Assembly (NCBI GenBank): GCA_003117195.1 | Contig: BDSI01000045.1 | Location: 356,388-420,387 of the forward strand | DNA from: Eudorina sp. 2006-703-Eu-15 | Lineage: Eukaryota; Chlorophyta; Chlorophyceae; Chlamydomonadales; Volvocaceae | Length of the DNA stretch: 64,000 bases | Direction of reading: 5' to 3' | In this document: piece by piece, positions 54,571 to 64,000 of the stretch | Numbering within the stretch: the first letter of the stretch is position 1 | How the letters are laid out: every line of letters starts with the position of its first letter | Made by a program: the position numbers and the translations under genes | Notes under the pieces: generated by a model | Database searches by the model: none | What the model saw: only the letters and a program-made list of their open reading frames with translations | Told to the model about the DNA's origin: nothing

Positions 54571-56274
54571 TGCCCGCCCGCCACCAGCGCCTGCGTCGCC
54601 TCCCACATGCCGCGCAGCGTCTCCGAGCTCACGTCGGGGCAGTCGTCGCCCAGCTGGCTGTACGCCTGCGCCAGCGCCGAGCCGCCCAGCCGGCGGCGGC
54701 CCGCGGCCAGGTCCACGTGCACCAGCACGCCCTTGTCCCCCAGCTTCAGGTCGGGGGTCACGACCTGGGTCACGTCGGGGCAGCCCACGTTGGCGGACAC
54801 GACCAGGTTGCCGGGGGCCATGACGGTCTCGCCGCCCGCGGCGGCGGCCATGGACAGCGAGTCCTTGCCGCCGTCGCAGGCCACCCCGAGGTCGACCATG
54901 GCGTCGCGCAGGGAGATGGCGGCGTCCCACATGGCGGCGCCCTCGGACTTCATCTTGGCGGCGTACATCCAGTTGACGGAGGCGCGGATGTCGGCCAGGG
55001 CGGTGGCGCGGGCCCACACCAGGTTGGTGAGGGCCTCACCCAGCGCCAGGCGGGCCATAGCGGAGGGGCTGTCGGGGAGGGCGGGGCGCCCAGTCGGGAG
55101 GGGCGCGGGAGGGGGTTGGGAGGAGTCAAGGAAGGGGGGGAGGAGGGTTCTTAGCGACGACCCGGTGCACACACACACACACAAGACACGTCCCAGGACC
55201 GGGTCCGTCAGGCAGCCATAAATCCCCGCACACACGCAGGCGGACTTCCGGGCTCAGCTACGCAACTTGCATGTCACGCACTCCTGCTCTGCCTGCCAAC
55301 GAATTCAGACAGCGTCCTCGCTAAAACTTGCAGGGAGGGGAAAGCGCGCACCCACACATGCACATGCACTCACTCCCACCAGCGCTCCCCAATCTACCCG
55401 CCCAGTCCTTATCCGTAGTCTTTATCAGCAGTCTTTATCGCCCCCCAAGACAATTTCCTCTGCCCGACGCGAGCGCGCACTCACTCGATGAGGCCCTTGA
55501 TGGGCTGCTCGCCGATGGAGGTGGCGATGCCCGTCAGGTTCTGGTGCGACTGCGCAAACACCGTCACGTCCGAGATGGGCACCTGCAGCGGCCCCACGCA
55601 CTGCTGCCGCGCCACCAGGCCCGTCACGTGGCGGTCGACCTTGTTGGTGAGGAAGCGCTTGGAGCAGACGGACGGCAGGCGCAGCAGGCGGTGCAGCGCG
55701 GTCATGGCGGTCTCGCCGGCGGGCAGCGCCAGCGGCGCCAGCGTGTTGGCGCTGCGGGTGAAGGTGAAGGTCTTGTCGGGCATTTTGCCCAGCACCTTCT
55801 CCAGGTCCAGGTCCAGGTCCACGGCGGGCGGGGTGCCGGGCGGCGCGTTGCGGTCCACCAGCTTGACGCGGCCGCCGCCGTCAATGGTGCCGATCACCTG
55901 CCCCCACAATCCATGAGGGATTTGAGGGCTTATGTCATTATGTTTAGGAATGCAACCCGCCCGACCCAAACCAACCTCCAATTACTTACCATATTAACCT
56001 GCGAATGCGAATTATGTGCTATGAGCGAAAACAGGGACGAAACAAGGAAGGATTAGGAAGGTGCGGAGACGCACCCAGAAGACAAGCCCTGCATCCCGGT
56101 GCATCCTTGTGCATGTACGACACTCGAGCGAGCGTCACCCCGACCTCAACTCCTTGACCTCCCCAGGTCCCAACCCATCCCTCACCTCACCCACATTCGT
56201 CCGCGTCCACGCACCACGGCCCCCGCTTCTCCCAGCCCACCGCTCCACTCCTCTCATGTCCCCAGGGTCGTTCT

Positions 56275-56298
56275 CAGTCTGCAATTTCCTATACCCCC
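56275..56298 (+). repeat. Dispersed intron motif, partial
   Basis: Reads GTCTGCAATTTCCTATACCC, lacking part of the TACC segment, in an intron of FGAM synthase copy 1. Confidence 0.6.
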
Positions 56299-56679
56299 AG
56301 CGATCCTGCGAGCCCGCAGCCGCGCCCCACGCCCCGCCCCGCCCCTCTCCCCACCTGTTTCAAGCCCTAAACCCTAAAACCCTAAAACCCTACAAACCTG
56401 CATGAAGCAGCGCTCCCCGTCGCATATGGACTGCATCAGGTCCCGCTTGTCCGGCCGGATGAGCAGGCAGTCGTTCTCCTGGTACTCGGCGCCCCAGATC
56501 TCCAGCACCGACAGCGTCTCGTCGCCCACCTTGACCGCGCGCACGTCGATCTCCGCGACCACGTTGCAGTTGCCGCCCGCGCCCTGGTCGTGGATCTGCA
56601 CGATGGGGTTGCGGTCGCCCAGCTCCACGCACGAGCGCACCACGCGCCACAGCTTCTGGCTGTACTCGGCGTCGCCGCG

Positions 56680-58937
56680 CTGCGGGTGTACGGGTACGGG
56701 AACGGGCGGGTGTACGGGTGGGGAAGTACGGGTGGGTACGTGCGTGTGCGGGCGTGTGCGAGCAGGATGAGGAAGGCGGAGGAACGGTCGCAGATCCGGA
56801 TGGTCTCGCGATCCCCATAAAGTATTTATCATTCCCCTAGAGCGGGCGGCTTGCTGTCCCGACGTCCATACCCTGAAGCGGCCAACCGGCCACAATCGGC
56901 CAATCGCCCAAGGGGACGTGTACCGCCCAAGGGGACGTGTACCCGACCTTGAGCAATCATACAGCCCATGGCGCCCCCCTGTCTAAGTGCACTCCCATCC
57001 CACCAGCCTAGGTGGCCTCCTCGCTTGCTAGATTGCCCTGTGTACGACAGTATTTGCGCGGAGGACGGCTTTCATCAGTTCACTACCATGCTGGAAGCTC
57101 TCCGCTTCCTTGCCAGCCCTCACCTGCATCGAGTTGAAGTCCAAGCTCGGCCTTGTTGGAGCCCGAGGGCACTGAGGACGGCGACATGAGCACTGATGAT
57201 TCGATCGGCGTTGCCCGCTCCCGCGGTTGGGTCGACGCGAAGGGCTCTTCTTGGCCCCTCCATGCCTGCTGTGAACAACTGGTTTCCCGCCTTAGGTGCT
57301 AGTTTCGGACGTGCATCGCCGTTATGGTTCCTTGGGCCGCCGCCACGGGTCGAGCGATGGCCCATGAGACAGGTTAAACCCATACGAGCAAGGATTACGG
57401 CGTGTACGCTGTGAAGCATCGCCGTGTAGGACCTTTGATCCCCAACCGAAGCCAGCCGTCGACCCTTTTTGCAGGTCGACCCATTGAAGATCCCACCATC
57501 CTCATATGGGGCCACGGCAACCCCCTTAGGTGGGTCCTTTCACGAGGGTCCTGTTACACCGGCTGAGCCCACGCCATCAGCAAGTAGCTTGCCCGTCGTC
57601 GCAGGCGCCTGCTGGTCAGTCGCAGGCGCAGGCGCCTGCACCTCCATGCCGCTTGAAGTGCCTGCGTGTACTGGTGATAGATCCAGGTGTCAAGAAGGTG
57701 GAGACCGGGAGCCCTCGCTGGCTTGGAAGGAAGGAGCTGCAGAAGGAGCTGCGCGGCTGGCGTGCTCCGACGCATGGGGTGCGCATACAGCCCGCAAAAA
57801 ACTCTGGGCCGCACTTCCACTGTGACCTGCCCTGAAACGTCTGCGCAGTTGTCCGCCTGGCTACCCCGCTCGAAGCGGAGGGCAGTCCCTCACCACTGAC
57901 ACAGCAGTGTGGTAGCTATGTGCGGTGAAACGCATGCCGCCCGGTGCTACACTTTGTACCATAATTTCTTGATTCGCCTCCATGGCCGTTGTGTTATAGT
58001 TGAATCCTTTTCTCGCGGAGTAACGTTGTGTTCAGTATATGTGTATCGTTTTCTGGTTGACTCTTCTTCGGGGCGGTTGTACTGTTCTAGGCGTGCAGTG
58101 GTACGCGTGCATGCATGCGTTTCCCATGGTTTGGGGCGGTTGTGTGCAGGTTTCATTATGATTCTTTACTAGTCCCACCGTTGATCGTTGGCATCGTGGA
58201 CACGTTGTCATGGTGCAGCGTTGCGGATTCACAATCCGTGAGAGATGAGACGCATTCAGCGGCCTGCTGGACCAAGCTTATACAGCAAGGGCGTAAGAAC
58301 GCTTGTACTACTTGGTAAAACCGGTAGTGGTCTACCGTATGCAGACCGGCGACAGTCGAGACGTCATACTCAGAAAAGTTGTATCCAGTTCCCTAGCGCA
58401 TGCACTGAAATGCCATTCCTCAGTGCTACTTGAGTACGAGTACACGTGAACTTCAGGCTCGGTCACGCTCTTCACGAGTCAGGTCACACCAATTCACTGT
58501 CGTACTCACCAACGTGTCAAGCCACATGTTCAACCATGACGCATTTCCACCATATCACCATCTTCCCACCCATATAAACATGTTCGTCTACACTGCTGCC
58601 CAAAACACCCATGCCTCATACCACAAAACAGGACTGGCTTTCAACCAAAGACCTACCCGCTACTCCCCAAATGTGCCGGTTTGCTGCCCCTGCACCCCCG
58701 AGCCCCTGTCAGTACACTGGCCAACTAGTACAACTGCTGTCCTCCCGGCCGTCCGCCTGCTTGCCGTCTGCCTGCCTGAAACCTTGCCACACGCACATCA
58801 GCCCCGCTCGCCAAGACACCACTGCGCCGCATATATACCGCTAATCCACAACCCATTTCGGGTTACGTGGGCATCCAACTCACTCCCAAACCCATCCCCG
58901 AACCCCTCCGAGGGCTGAGCAGCCCGCCACCCGCACT
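56680..58937. other. Region between the two FGAM synthase copies
   Basis: The upstream exons expected for copy 1 are not here. Contents: a 22-bp unit repeated at about 56907-56950 (CCAAGGGGACGTGTACC), open frames at 57120-57515 (-) and 57469-57825 (+) without recognised domains, and from 57912 the duplicated 3' flank of copy 2. Confidence 0.45.
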
Positions 58938-60172
58938 CTACTTGGCCACCGCACGATGCGACTCCGCCCACTCGCGCGCGTTCTGGAAGAGCTTGATCCA
59001 GGGCGCCGGCCCCTTGGGCTCCAGGCCTAGACCTGCCGGCACATATGGCAGCTGCCACGTGAGGAAGCAGCGCTCCGGGTGCGGCATCATGGCCAAGTGC
59101 CGGCCATCCTCGGAGCATAGAGCGGCGATGCCCATGGGGGAGCCGTTGGGGTTGGCGGGGTAGACCTCCGTGGGCTGGCCGTCCGCATCCACGTACCTGC
59201 GGGTTTCGGAGTTAGGTAAAAGGTCAGGACGCAGCGTCAACATATGTACGATATAGGGTCACATGCATGCGCGTGCTCGCATTTCGGAAGCCCATCGGGT
59301 CAATCTGTGATGAGAGGGTACTGAAGAGACGGAAGTCATGCAGCGAGCGCTACGATGAGGTCCCTCATCCAGTCAGGCAGCAGAACTGCTTTACGGTAGC
59401 AGAACTGCGTTGCGGTAGTAAAACACGTAGACCCTATATTGGGCAGGGTGAGGGCCTTGTTGGTCGCGCAGGCAGGTCGCTAGGCGCTGCCGCATCCCCC
59501 ACTCAAACGTCTACCAATTTCCTACATCCCCACTTGACCCCACCCTACCCCCAGTTACCCTCCGTCCGCGATTTACACGATCCCCTCAGGATGAACACAG
59601 CACCCTTGTCCACCCACAGTCCAAACATACGCAGGCCGCGGAGGCGCATCCACGGTGATTATGCCCCCTTCCCCAGGTGCCCTCCGCGGCCTGCGAGATA
59701 ATCCCTTTGGGACTACCAACCCAACCCAGCCGTCCAACACCCGCAGTCAAACAACCCAGGCCACCGTCAAACCCCCACTTGACCTTGACAAATAGATGCT
59801 ACACATCCGCCACCCCTGACTGCCCTTTTCCCGTCCCATTCTCTCCAGCCCTCCCATCCCTCCCGCCCCTCCTGGAGCACTCACTGGATGGGCGCCAGGC
59901 CCTTGCTGAGCACCTCCTGCTTGACCTGCTCGTCGGGGAACAGGCACTTGCCCTCGCCGTGCGCGCACCACACGCCCATCACGCTGCCCTCCATGCCCTG
60001 CAGCAGCACCGCCGGGCTCTTCTCGACGCGGACCTGCACCCAGCGGCTCTCGAACCGGCCGCTGCTGTTGTGCACGAAGCGAGGCTGCCGCACGTCCGCG
60101 ATCTGCTGCGCGCCCGGCGCAGGCACCCAGCCCAGCAACGCCATCAGCTGGCAGCCGTTGCAGATGCCCAGC
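58938..60172 (-). pseudogene. FGAM synthase (PurL/PFAS), copy 2 tail, interrupted by LTR element
   Basis: Minus-strand exons 60172-59885 (ICNGCQLMALLGWVPAPGAQ ... VWCAHGEGKCLFPDEQVKQE) and 59196-58938 (DADGQPTEVYPANPNGSPMG ... stop TAG). The amidotransferase Cys and the HPE motif are intact, and the GTGAGT donor lost in copy 1 is present here. The coding frame ends at 60172, where retrotransposon sequence begins exactly in the codons before GICNG. The 5' part of this copy could lie beyond the element, outside the window. If so, copy 2 was the more complete gene before insertion. Confidence 0.85.
59506..59530 (+). repeat. Dispersed intron motif in FGAM synthase copy 2
   Basis: CGTCTACCAATTTCCTACAT, paralogous to the copy at 53833, so it predates the duplication. 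Confidence 0.75.
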
Positions 60173-60646
60173 TGTTGTGACCTGAGTATGGTCAAACCCT
60201 CATTGTAATCGGAATGATTACTAATTGTGTCCTGGATGGATACTAATCGGCTGAGTATGGTCAAACCCTCATTGTAATCGGAATGATTACTAATTGTGTC
60301 CTGGATGGATACTAATCGGCTGATCCAAGTAAAATGCCTCGCGTTAGGCAATACTAAGCAACTGACAGGTTGTCGGTTTTCACAAGTGTGACAGCCGCGG
60401 ATTCCAACGGTCGCGTCGATCGGCCTGTCCTATCAAGGAAGGTTAACTGAAGTCCCGCAGGGCTACGATCAACGGTTACCGATCGTATATAATTCGGTGC
60501 GGCTGTCTAGCAGTCAGAGCAGTCTAGCGCAGCTAGTCTTGCTAGTGTCGTGGTCATACCCACTCCGCGCCTTTACCTGGGTAACAGGATTATATTTCCG
60601 CTGCTATTTCTCGCTAATCACTGTGAGTTCTGCGGAGCTCACTACA
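60173..60646 (+). repeat. 5' LTR
   Basis: Begins TGTTGTGACC exactly where FGAM synthase homology ends and closes CACTACA five bases before the primer-binding site. It contains a TATA-like GTATATAATT at about 60485 that could serve as promoter, with transcription starting shortly after. Confidence 0.7.
60183..60320 (+). repeat. Perfect 69-bp tandem repeat in the LTR
   Basis: 60183-60251 and 60252-60320 are identical (start TGAGTATGGTCAAACCCTC). Duplicated U3 segments often act as enhancers in LTR elements; that role here is inference. Confidence 0.95.
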
Positions 60647-60651
60647 AAATC

Positions 60652-60663
60652 TGGTATCGAGAC
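60652..60663 (+). promoter_or_regulatory. Primer-binding site, initiator tRNA-Met type
   Basis: TGGTATCGAGAC follows the LTR after five bases and resembles the TGGTATCAGAGC complement of the initiator tRNA-Met 3' end. Confidence 0.5.
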
Positions 60664-60692
60664 GTGTGGTTAACATTCAGGGCCGTCCCTGA

Positions 60693-61542
60693 ATGGGACA
60701 GTCGTTCTCAGCTAGCGCCGCGAGCTTTGAACAAGACTGCGAGCAGTTTGCTCGTCGTCTTATCATTACAAGCAACCCGGCCGTTGTTGCTGTTCCGGGG
60801 GCGCCCGTCGCGCCTGCCGCCGCGCCCGTCGCGCCCGCTGCTGCGCAAGTCGCGCCAGCTGCTCTGCCTGCACCCGTCGTGCAGCCTGTTGCACCCGTCG
60901 TGCAACCTCCAGCGCCTGGTGGTGCTGTTGCCGTTCCCGCTGTGGGCTTCGTCCCCGGGCAGCCCGTCGCTGCACCTGCCGCCGCAGTTGCGCCCGTTGC
61001 ACAACCTTTACAGCCTCAGGAGGCTCCGTCGACCTTTGCTGCCGTGGTGGCAGCCCCTGCCCAGTAGTGGCTGCTGGTCCCGCCGTCGCAGCTCCAGTGC
61101 AGCCGGCTCAGCCAGGTGGTGCTGGCCGTGGTGCTGCCGGCCGAGGCCGGGGTGCGGCGCGTGGTGCGGGTGCCCCAGCAGGGCGTGGTGCCGTCCACAA
61201 TGGCCCAGGTGGGGGCCGGGGACAGGGTGGTCGGGCGGGCAACGCGAACCCAGGTCGGGGTCGTGGTGGCCGTGGTGGGGGCGCCGCAGGTCGCGGTGCG
61301 GGCCGAGTTGGTCCAGCGGCTCAGGGCGAGTGGCAGCAAGTTGCTGGCCGCAAGCGCCAGAGGGTGCAGCTTGCGCTCTCGAACAAGCCGGCGCCGGGGG
61401 CGGGTTCCTCCCAAAAGCTCAGATTGAGCTAGCGATGTCGCTCAATGGTTGCTGGGTCTGCTTGGCTCCCGACCATAACTATAACAATTGTCCTCGTTGG
61501 AACGAGGATGGGGCGGGCGGTGCCGGTGGTGCGATCGCTTAG
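60693..61542 (+). pseudogene. gag-like region with zinc knuckle, frame-broken
   Basis: Starts MGQSFSASAASFEQDCEQFA, then Ala/Pro/Val-rich repeats (VAPAAAPVAPAAAQ). After a frame change it is Gly/Arg-rich (GRGRGGRGGGAAGRG), and after another it shows a CCHC knuckle, CWVCLAPDHNYNNC, near 61451-61492. A recognisable capsid domain is absent. The product would be an RNA-binding, RGG-like protein if intact. Confidence 0.65.
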
Positions 61543-61659
61543 GGAGTTGCCCTTCCGAGGTCTGCTCGGCGCCCGGTTGCGGACTTACATTGGACCAAGT
61601 ACTGGCAGGCAATAGGTCGTGCGGTCACGGAAAGCGAAGTTGCAAGTATTGCGACTGTT

Positions 61660-62454
61660 GTGGGCCGAGAGTTCACATTAGATGCGTGTGCATCAGACTG
61701 CGGCTTGTCTGCCGTGTGTAATGCTTTCTCGTGCTCGGCTCGTCCATTCCTCGAGACCAATGTAGCCGGACACACGGTCTGGATGACCCCAAATGCAGCT
61801 GATATACCTGCGTACGTAACGCATTACCGTGCGTGTAAGCCGCTGGCTCCACGGTCAACTGCAGCTTGCATTTTAGTTCCCAGTGGGACTGATCCTTTGC
61901 TGTTGCAAGGAATGCGGCTAGTACGCCGGTACCCAGTCGGTACATGCTTGTTTCACGTACCAGACGTCAAAGGAAGCCGCGCGCTACTGCCTCCTATCTC
62001 GGAAGCGATGGAGGTATGGTACGACGGTCCGGATGGCGAGGAAGTAATCCCGTCTTGCTCAGCGGAAGGTAACGCTGTACCTCACCTACCTGTGAAGATA
62101 GCTGGGTCTACCTTTATGGCCATGCTGGATTCGGGAGCTACGCATAGCTTCGTTTCTGAGGCGCTTGTACGGCTGCTTCATCTTCACATCCTACCAACGA
62201 CCTACACGTATGTACGGTTGGCAGATGGTGGAACGTCTCCCATCGTTGGTCAAACGATGCTCAAGGTGAGAGTGGGACCGGTACGGTTGGTGGTACCTGC
62301 CTTAGTGATGAAGGGGTTGCCGACCTCTACTGACCTGATCTTAGGCGCAAACATGCTAGAGCGAGGTCGAATGGTGATCGACTTTGATACCGGGTGGTGG
62401 TATTTCGCAAAGGAACGGAGGAATTCCGTCGCGCCTACACGTACGGCAAGGTGA
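61660..62454 (+). pseudogene. pol N-terminal part: accessory segment and aspartic protease
   Basis: After a segment with CASDCGLSAVCNAFSC and AACILVPSGTDPL, whose role is unknown to me, the frame holds the retropepsin signature LDSGATHSFVSEALV and the distal LGANML. The frame runs into a stop at 62454, while the next pol frame already begins near 62394, so the break looks like a one-base change near 62403. Confidence 0.75.
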
Positions 62455-63509
62455 ATCCTTCCGAAGATCAGCGTCAGACTCATCACGTTATCGCGGCTAT
62501 GCAAGCCGGGGCAGAGTGTTTACCAGTCAACCGGAAGCAAGCGAAAAACATGGTGCGAAAGGGAGCGCACATGTTGTTAGTCCGTCCGCGGCTTAGTGCT
62601 GGCGCCGTAGTACGTGCAGCAGAGACCCGTGAGTCAAATGGTTCGGACGTACCGACCATTGCGGCCGCCGAAGTAAAAGTGACGGACCCAGAAATCGCTG
62701 CCTTGTTGGAGCGATATCAGGATATCTTTGCGGAAATCACAGAGCCGCCACCTGAACGGTTGGTGTCTCATACCATCCCGCTGATAGAAGGTGCTCAGCC
62801 AGTGGCTAGACCTTTGTATCGCCTAACTCCGAATGAGTTAGAAGAGGTTAAACGGCAAGTTGAAGACTTGTTACGTAAAGGGATGATACGGCCGAGTAGT
62901 TCGCCGTGGGCAGCGCCTATCCTCTTCGTTGGTAAGAAGGACGGCTCGCTACGAATGGTTATAGACTATCGCGGGCTGAACGCTCAAACGGTAAAGAACC
63001 GGTATCCTTTACCACGGATCGATGATCTGATCGATAGTCTCGGTGGCAGTACAGTGTACTCATCCATCGACCTACAACAGGGGTATAACCAAATTCGTAT
63101 CCGTAATGAAGATATTCCGCAAACAGCGTTCCGTACACCCCTCGGTCACTATGAGTACGTAGTGTTACCGTTCGGGCTGACCAATGCTCCTGCCACGTTC
63201 CAGGCAGTAATGAATCGTATTCTGGAGCCGTTTATTGGTCGCTTCGTAGTGGTGTACTTGGATGATATCCTGATTCACTCACGAAGTCGTGAGGAGCACA
63301 TACGACACCTGGAACAGGTATTCGAAGTGCTCAGGCGGGAACGTTTCCACGCCAAAGCCTCAAAATGCCACTGGGCTCAAACCGAGTTAGAATATCTTGG
63401 GCACATTATTAATACGGCGGGTGTACGTCCCGATCCGAAGAAGTCCGCGTCGTTCGTGAGTGGCCTTTGCCCAACTCGTTTACGGAACTGCGTCAGTTCC
63501 TGGGGTTGA
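62394..63509 (+). pseudogene. pol reverse transcriptase domain
   Basis: Typical Ty3/Gypsy reverse transcriptase blocks in order: PLYRLTPNELEEVKRQVEDL, SSPWAAPILFVGKKDGSLRM, DYRGLNAQTVKNRYPLPRID, FGLTNAPATFQAVMN, and the catalytic VVYLDDILIHSRS. The frame changes near 63440, after VRPDPKK, so the connection to the thumb and RNase H lies in another frame. Confidence 0.85.
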
Positions 63510-64000
63510 CGAATTATTTCCGTAAATATATTCGGTCATATGCTGCGTTGTCGGCACCCCTAACGGACATGCTTTGCGGTAAGACAAACATGTTGCCCGA
63601 GTGGACTCCCTTGGCGCGTGAAGCCTTTGAGGTAGTGAAGAAAGCCTTAGCAGATGATGTCTTGCTACGGTATCCGGACTTGACCAAACCGTTCTCATTT
63701 GAGGTAATATCGGACGCATCTTTACGCGGTACTGGTGCGGTCCTACTCCAGGATGGAGCCCCCCATTGCGTTCACAAGTAAGAAGTTTACGCCTGCTGAA
63801 CGTAATTATACCACGGGAGAGCAAGAATTGCTTGGAGTGATCCATGCCCTTAGAGAATGGCGCTGCTATCTCGAAGGACCGCATGACGTACGTGTGGTAA
63901 CGGATCATCACCCGTTGATTTACCTCAAAACTCAACCTACGTTGAATCGGAGGCAAGCACGTTGGCTTGAGTACCTACTCACACGATTCCACTTAACATG
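63467..64000 (+). pseudogene. pol thumb and RNase H, running off the window
   Basis: FTELRQFLGLTNYFRKYI and FSFEVISDASLRGTGAVLLQ form the thumb and first RNase H strand. After one more frame change near 63765 come FTPAERNYTTGEQELLGVIH and VTDHHPLIYL, with the RNase H aspartates. The sequence ends inside RNase H or the linker to integrase. Confidence 0.8.

Larger units (their letters stand above)
53270..56679 (-). pseudogene. FGAM synthase (PurL/PFAS), copy 1, truncated and deleted
   Basis: Phosphoribosylformylglycinamidine synthase performs the fourth step of purine synthesis (FGAR to FGAM, using glutamine and ATP). Exons on the minus strand: 56679-56398 (SQKLWRVVRSCVELGDRNPI ... HDQGAGGNCN ... 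LEIWGAEYQENDCLL), 55897-55495 (VLGKMPDKTF ... LTNKVDRHVTGLVARQQCVG ... GEQPIKGLI), 55068-54210 and 53528-53270 (GSPMGIAALCSEDGRHLAMM ... HPERCFLTWQLP). The glutamine amidotransferase part keeps the nucleophile in GICNGCQLMALLGW and the HPE of the triad. Defects: everything before SQKLWR is absent; about 300 residues between ATQALVAGG and FNDRLLQQF are missing, with a frame change near 54571-54592; and the donor after LAPI reads ATGAGT where copy 2 has GTGAGT. It cannot make a full enzyme as it stands. A 12-bp repeat (FNDRFNDR) adjoins the scar. Confidence 0.85.
57912..60172. repeat. Segmental duplication, unit 2
   Basis: Second copy of the block at 52308-54570. It stops abruptly at 60172, where the LTR retrotransposon begins. 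Confidence 0.85.
60173..64000 (+). mobile_element. Ty3/Gypsy LTR retrotransposon, 3' end outside window
   Basis: The order LTR, primer-binding site, gag-like, zinc knuckle, aspartic protease, reverse transcriptase, RNase H is the Ty3/Gypsy order. It is inserted in FGAM synthase copy 2, opposite to that gene. At least two frame changes in the gag region and three in pol (near 62403, 63440 and 63765) show it is degenerate. Integrase and the 3' LTR would lie beyond 64000. Confidence 0.9.

Noticed and set aside
54209..55221. Plus-strand frames of about 200 codons
   Set aside because: Antisense of FGAM synthase exons, which match the enzyme family residue by residue.
1..64000. A compact novel defence or biosynthetic gene cluster
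   Set aside because: Genes are spaced, intron-rich and functionally unrelated. Nothing indicates co-regulation or a cassette.

Overview
This is nuclear DNA from a green alga, most likely of the volvocine (Chlamydomonas/Volvox) group. The signs are GC-rich genes broken into many small exons with GT-AG introns, TGTAA poly(A) signals, introns full of CA/TG and ACAG simple repeats, Ala/Gly/Gln homopolymer runs in proteins, a Ser-Pro-rod extracellular-matrix protein and a plastid ribosomal protein gene. No bacterial-style operon, CRISPR array or defence island is visible. Exon models were built by hand from splice sites and checked by phase, so individual boundaries are predictions.

Layout. 0.2-2.9 kb (+): a DOT1-like SAM methyltransferase, convergent with a 13-exon zinc-ribbon/DnaJ-finger protein (12.5-4.7 kb, -). 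15.1 kb (+): plastid ribosomal protein bL31c. 16.5-20.8 kb (+): a p31comet-like (MAD2L1BP) protein. 21.8-34.4 kb (+): a predicted protein of about 1,946 residues with a CBP60-like core, a Cys-rich insert and a very long low-complexity tail. 34.4-39.4 kb: mostly non-coding, with two phase-compatible exon-like pieces. 41.8-39.4 kb (-): a secreted (SP)n-rod cell-wall protein. 45.5-43.5 kb (-): a secreted five-bladed beta-propeller glycosidase-like protein. 46.3-49.5 kb: LINE fragments on both strands, one interrupted by a ~98-bp short element with a 10-bp target-site duplication. 50.8-51.9 kb (+): an unrecognised small protein with three 15-residue repeats and a C-terminal membrane segment. 52.3-60.2 kb: two decayed tandem copies of the 3' end of the FGAM synthase (purine biosynthesis) gene. 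60.2-64.0 kb (+): a degenerate Ty3/Gypsy LTR retrotransposon inserted into the second copy and running off the window.

The left two thirds is a normal gene-dense neighbourhood (chromatin modification, mitosis, plastid translation, a putative signalling/transcription factor, cell wall) with no evident shared pathway. The right third is a mobile-element and duplication zone. A short dispersed motif (core GTCTACCAATTTCCTATA) recurs at least a dozen times, in both orientations, in introns of three genes, and is the most striking structure not explained by the gene models. I do not see a discrete multi-gene novel system.
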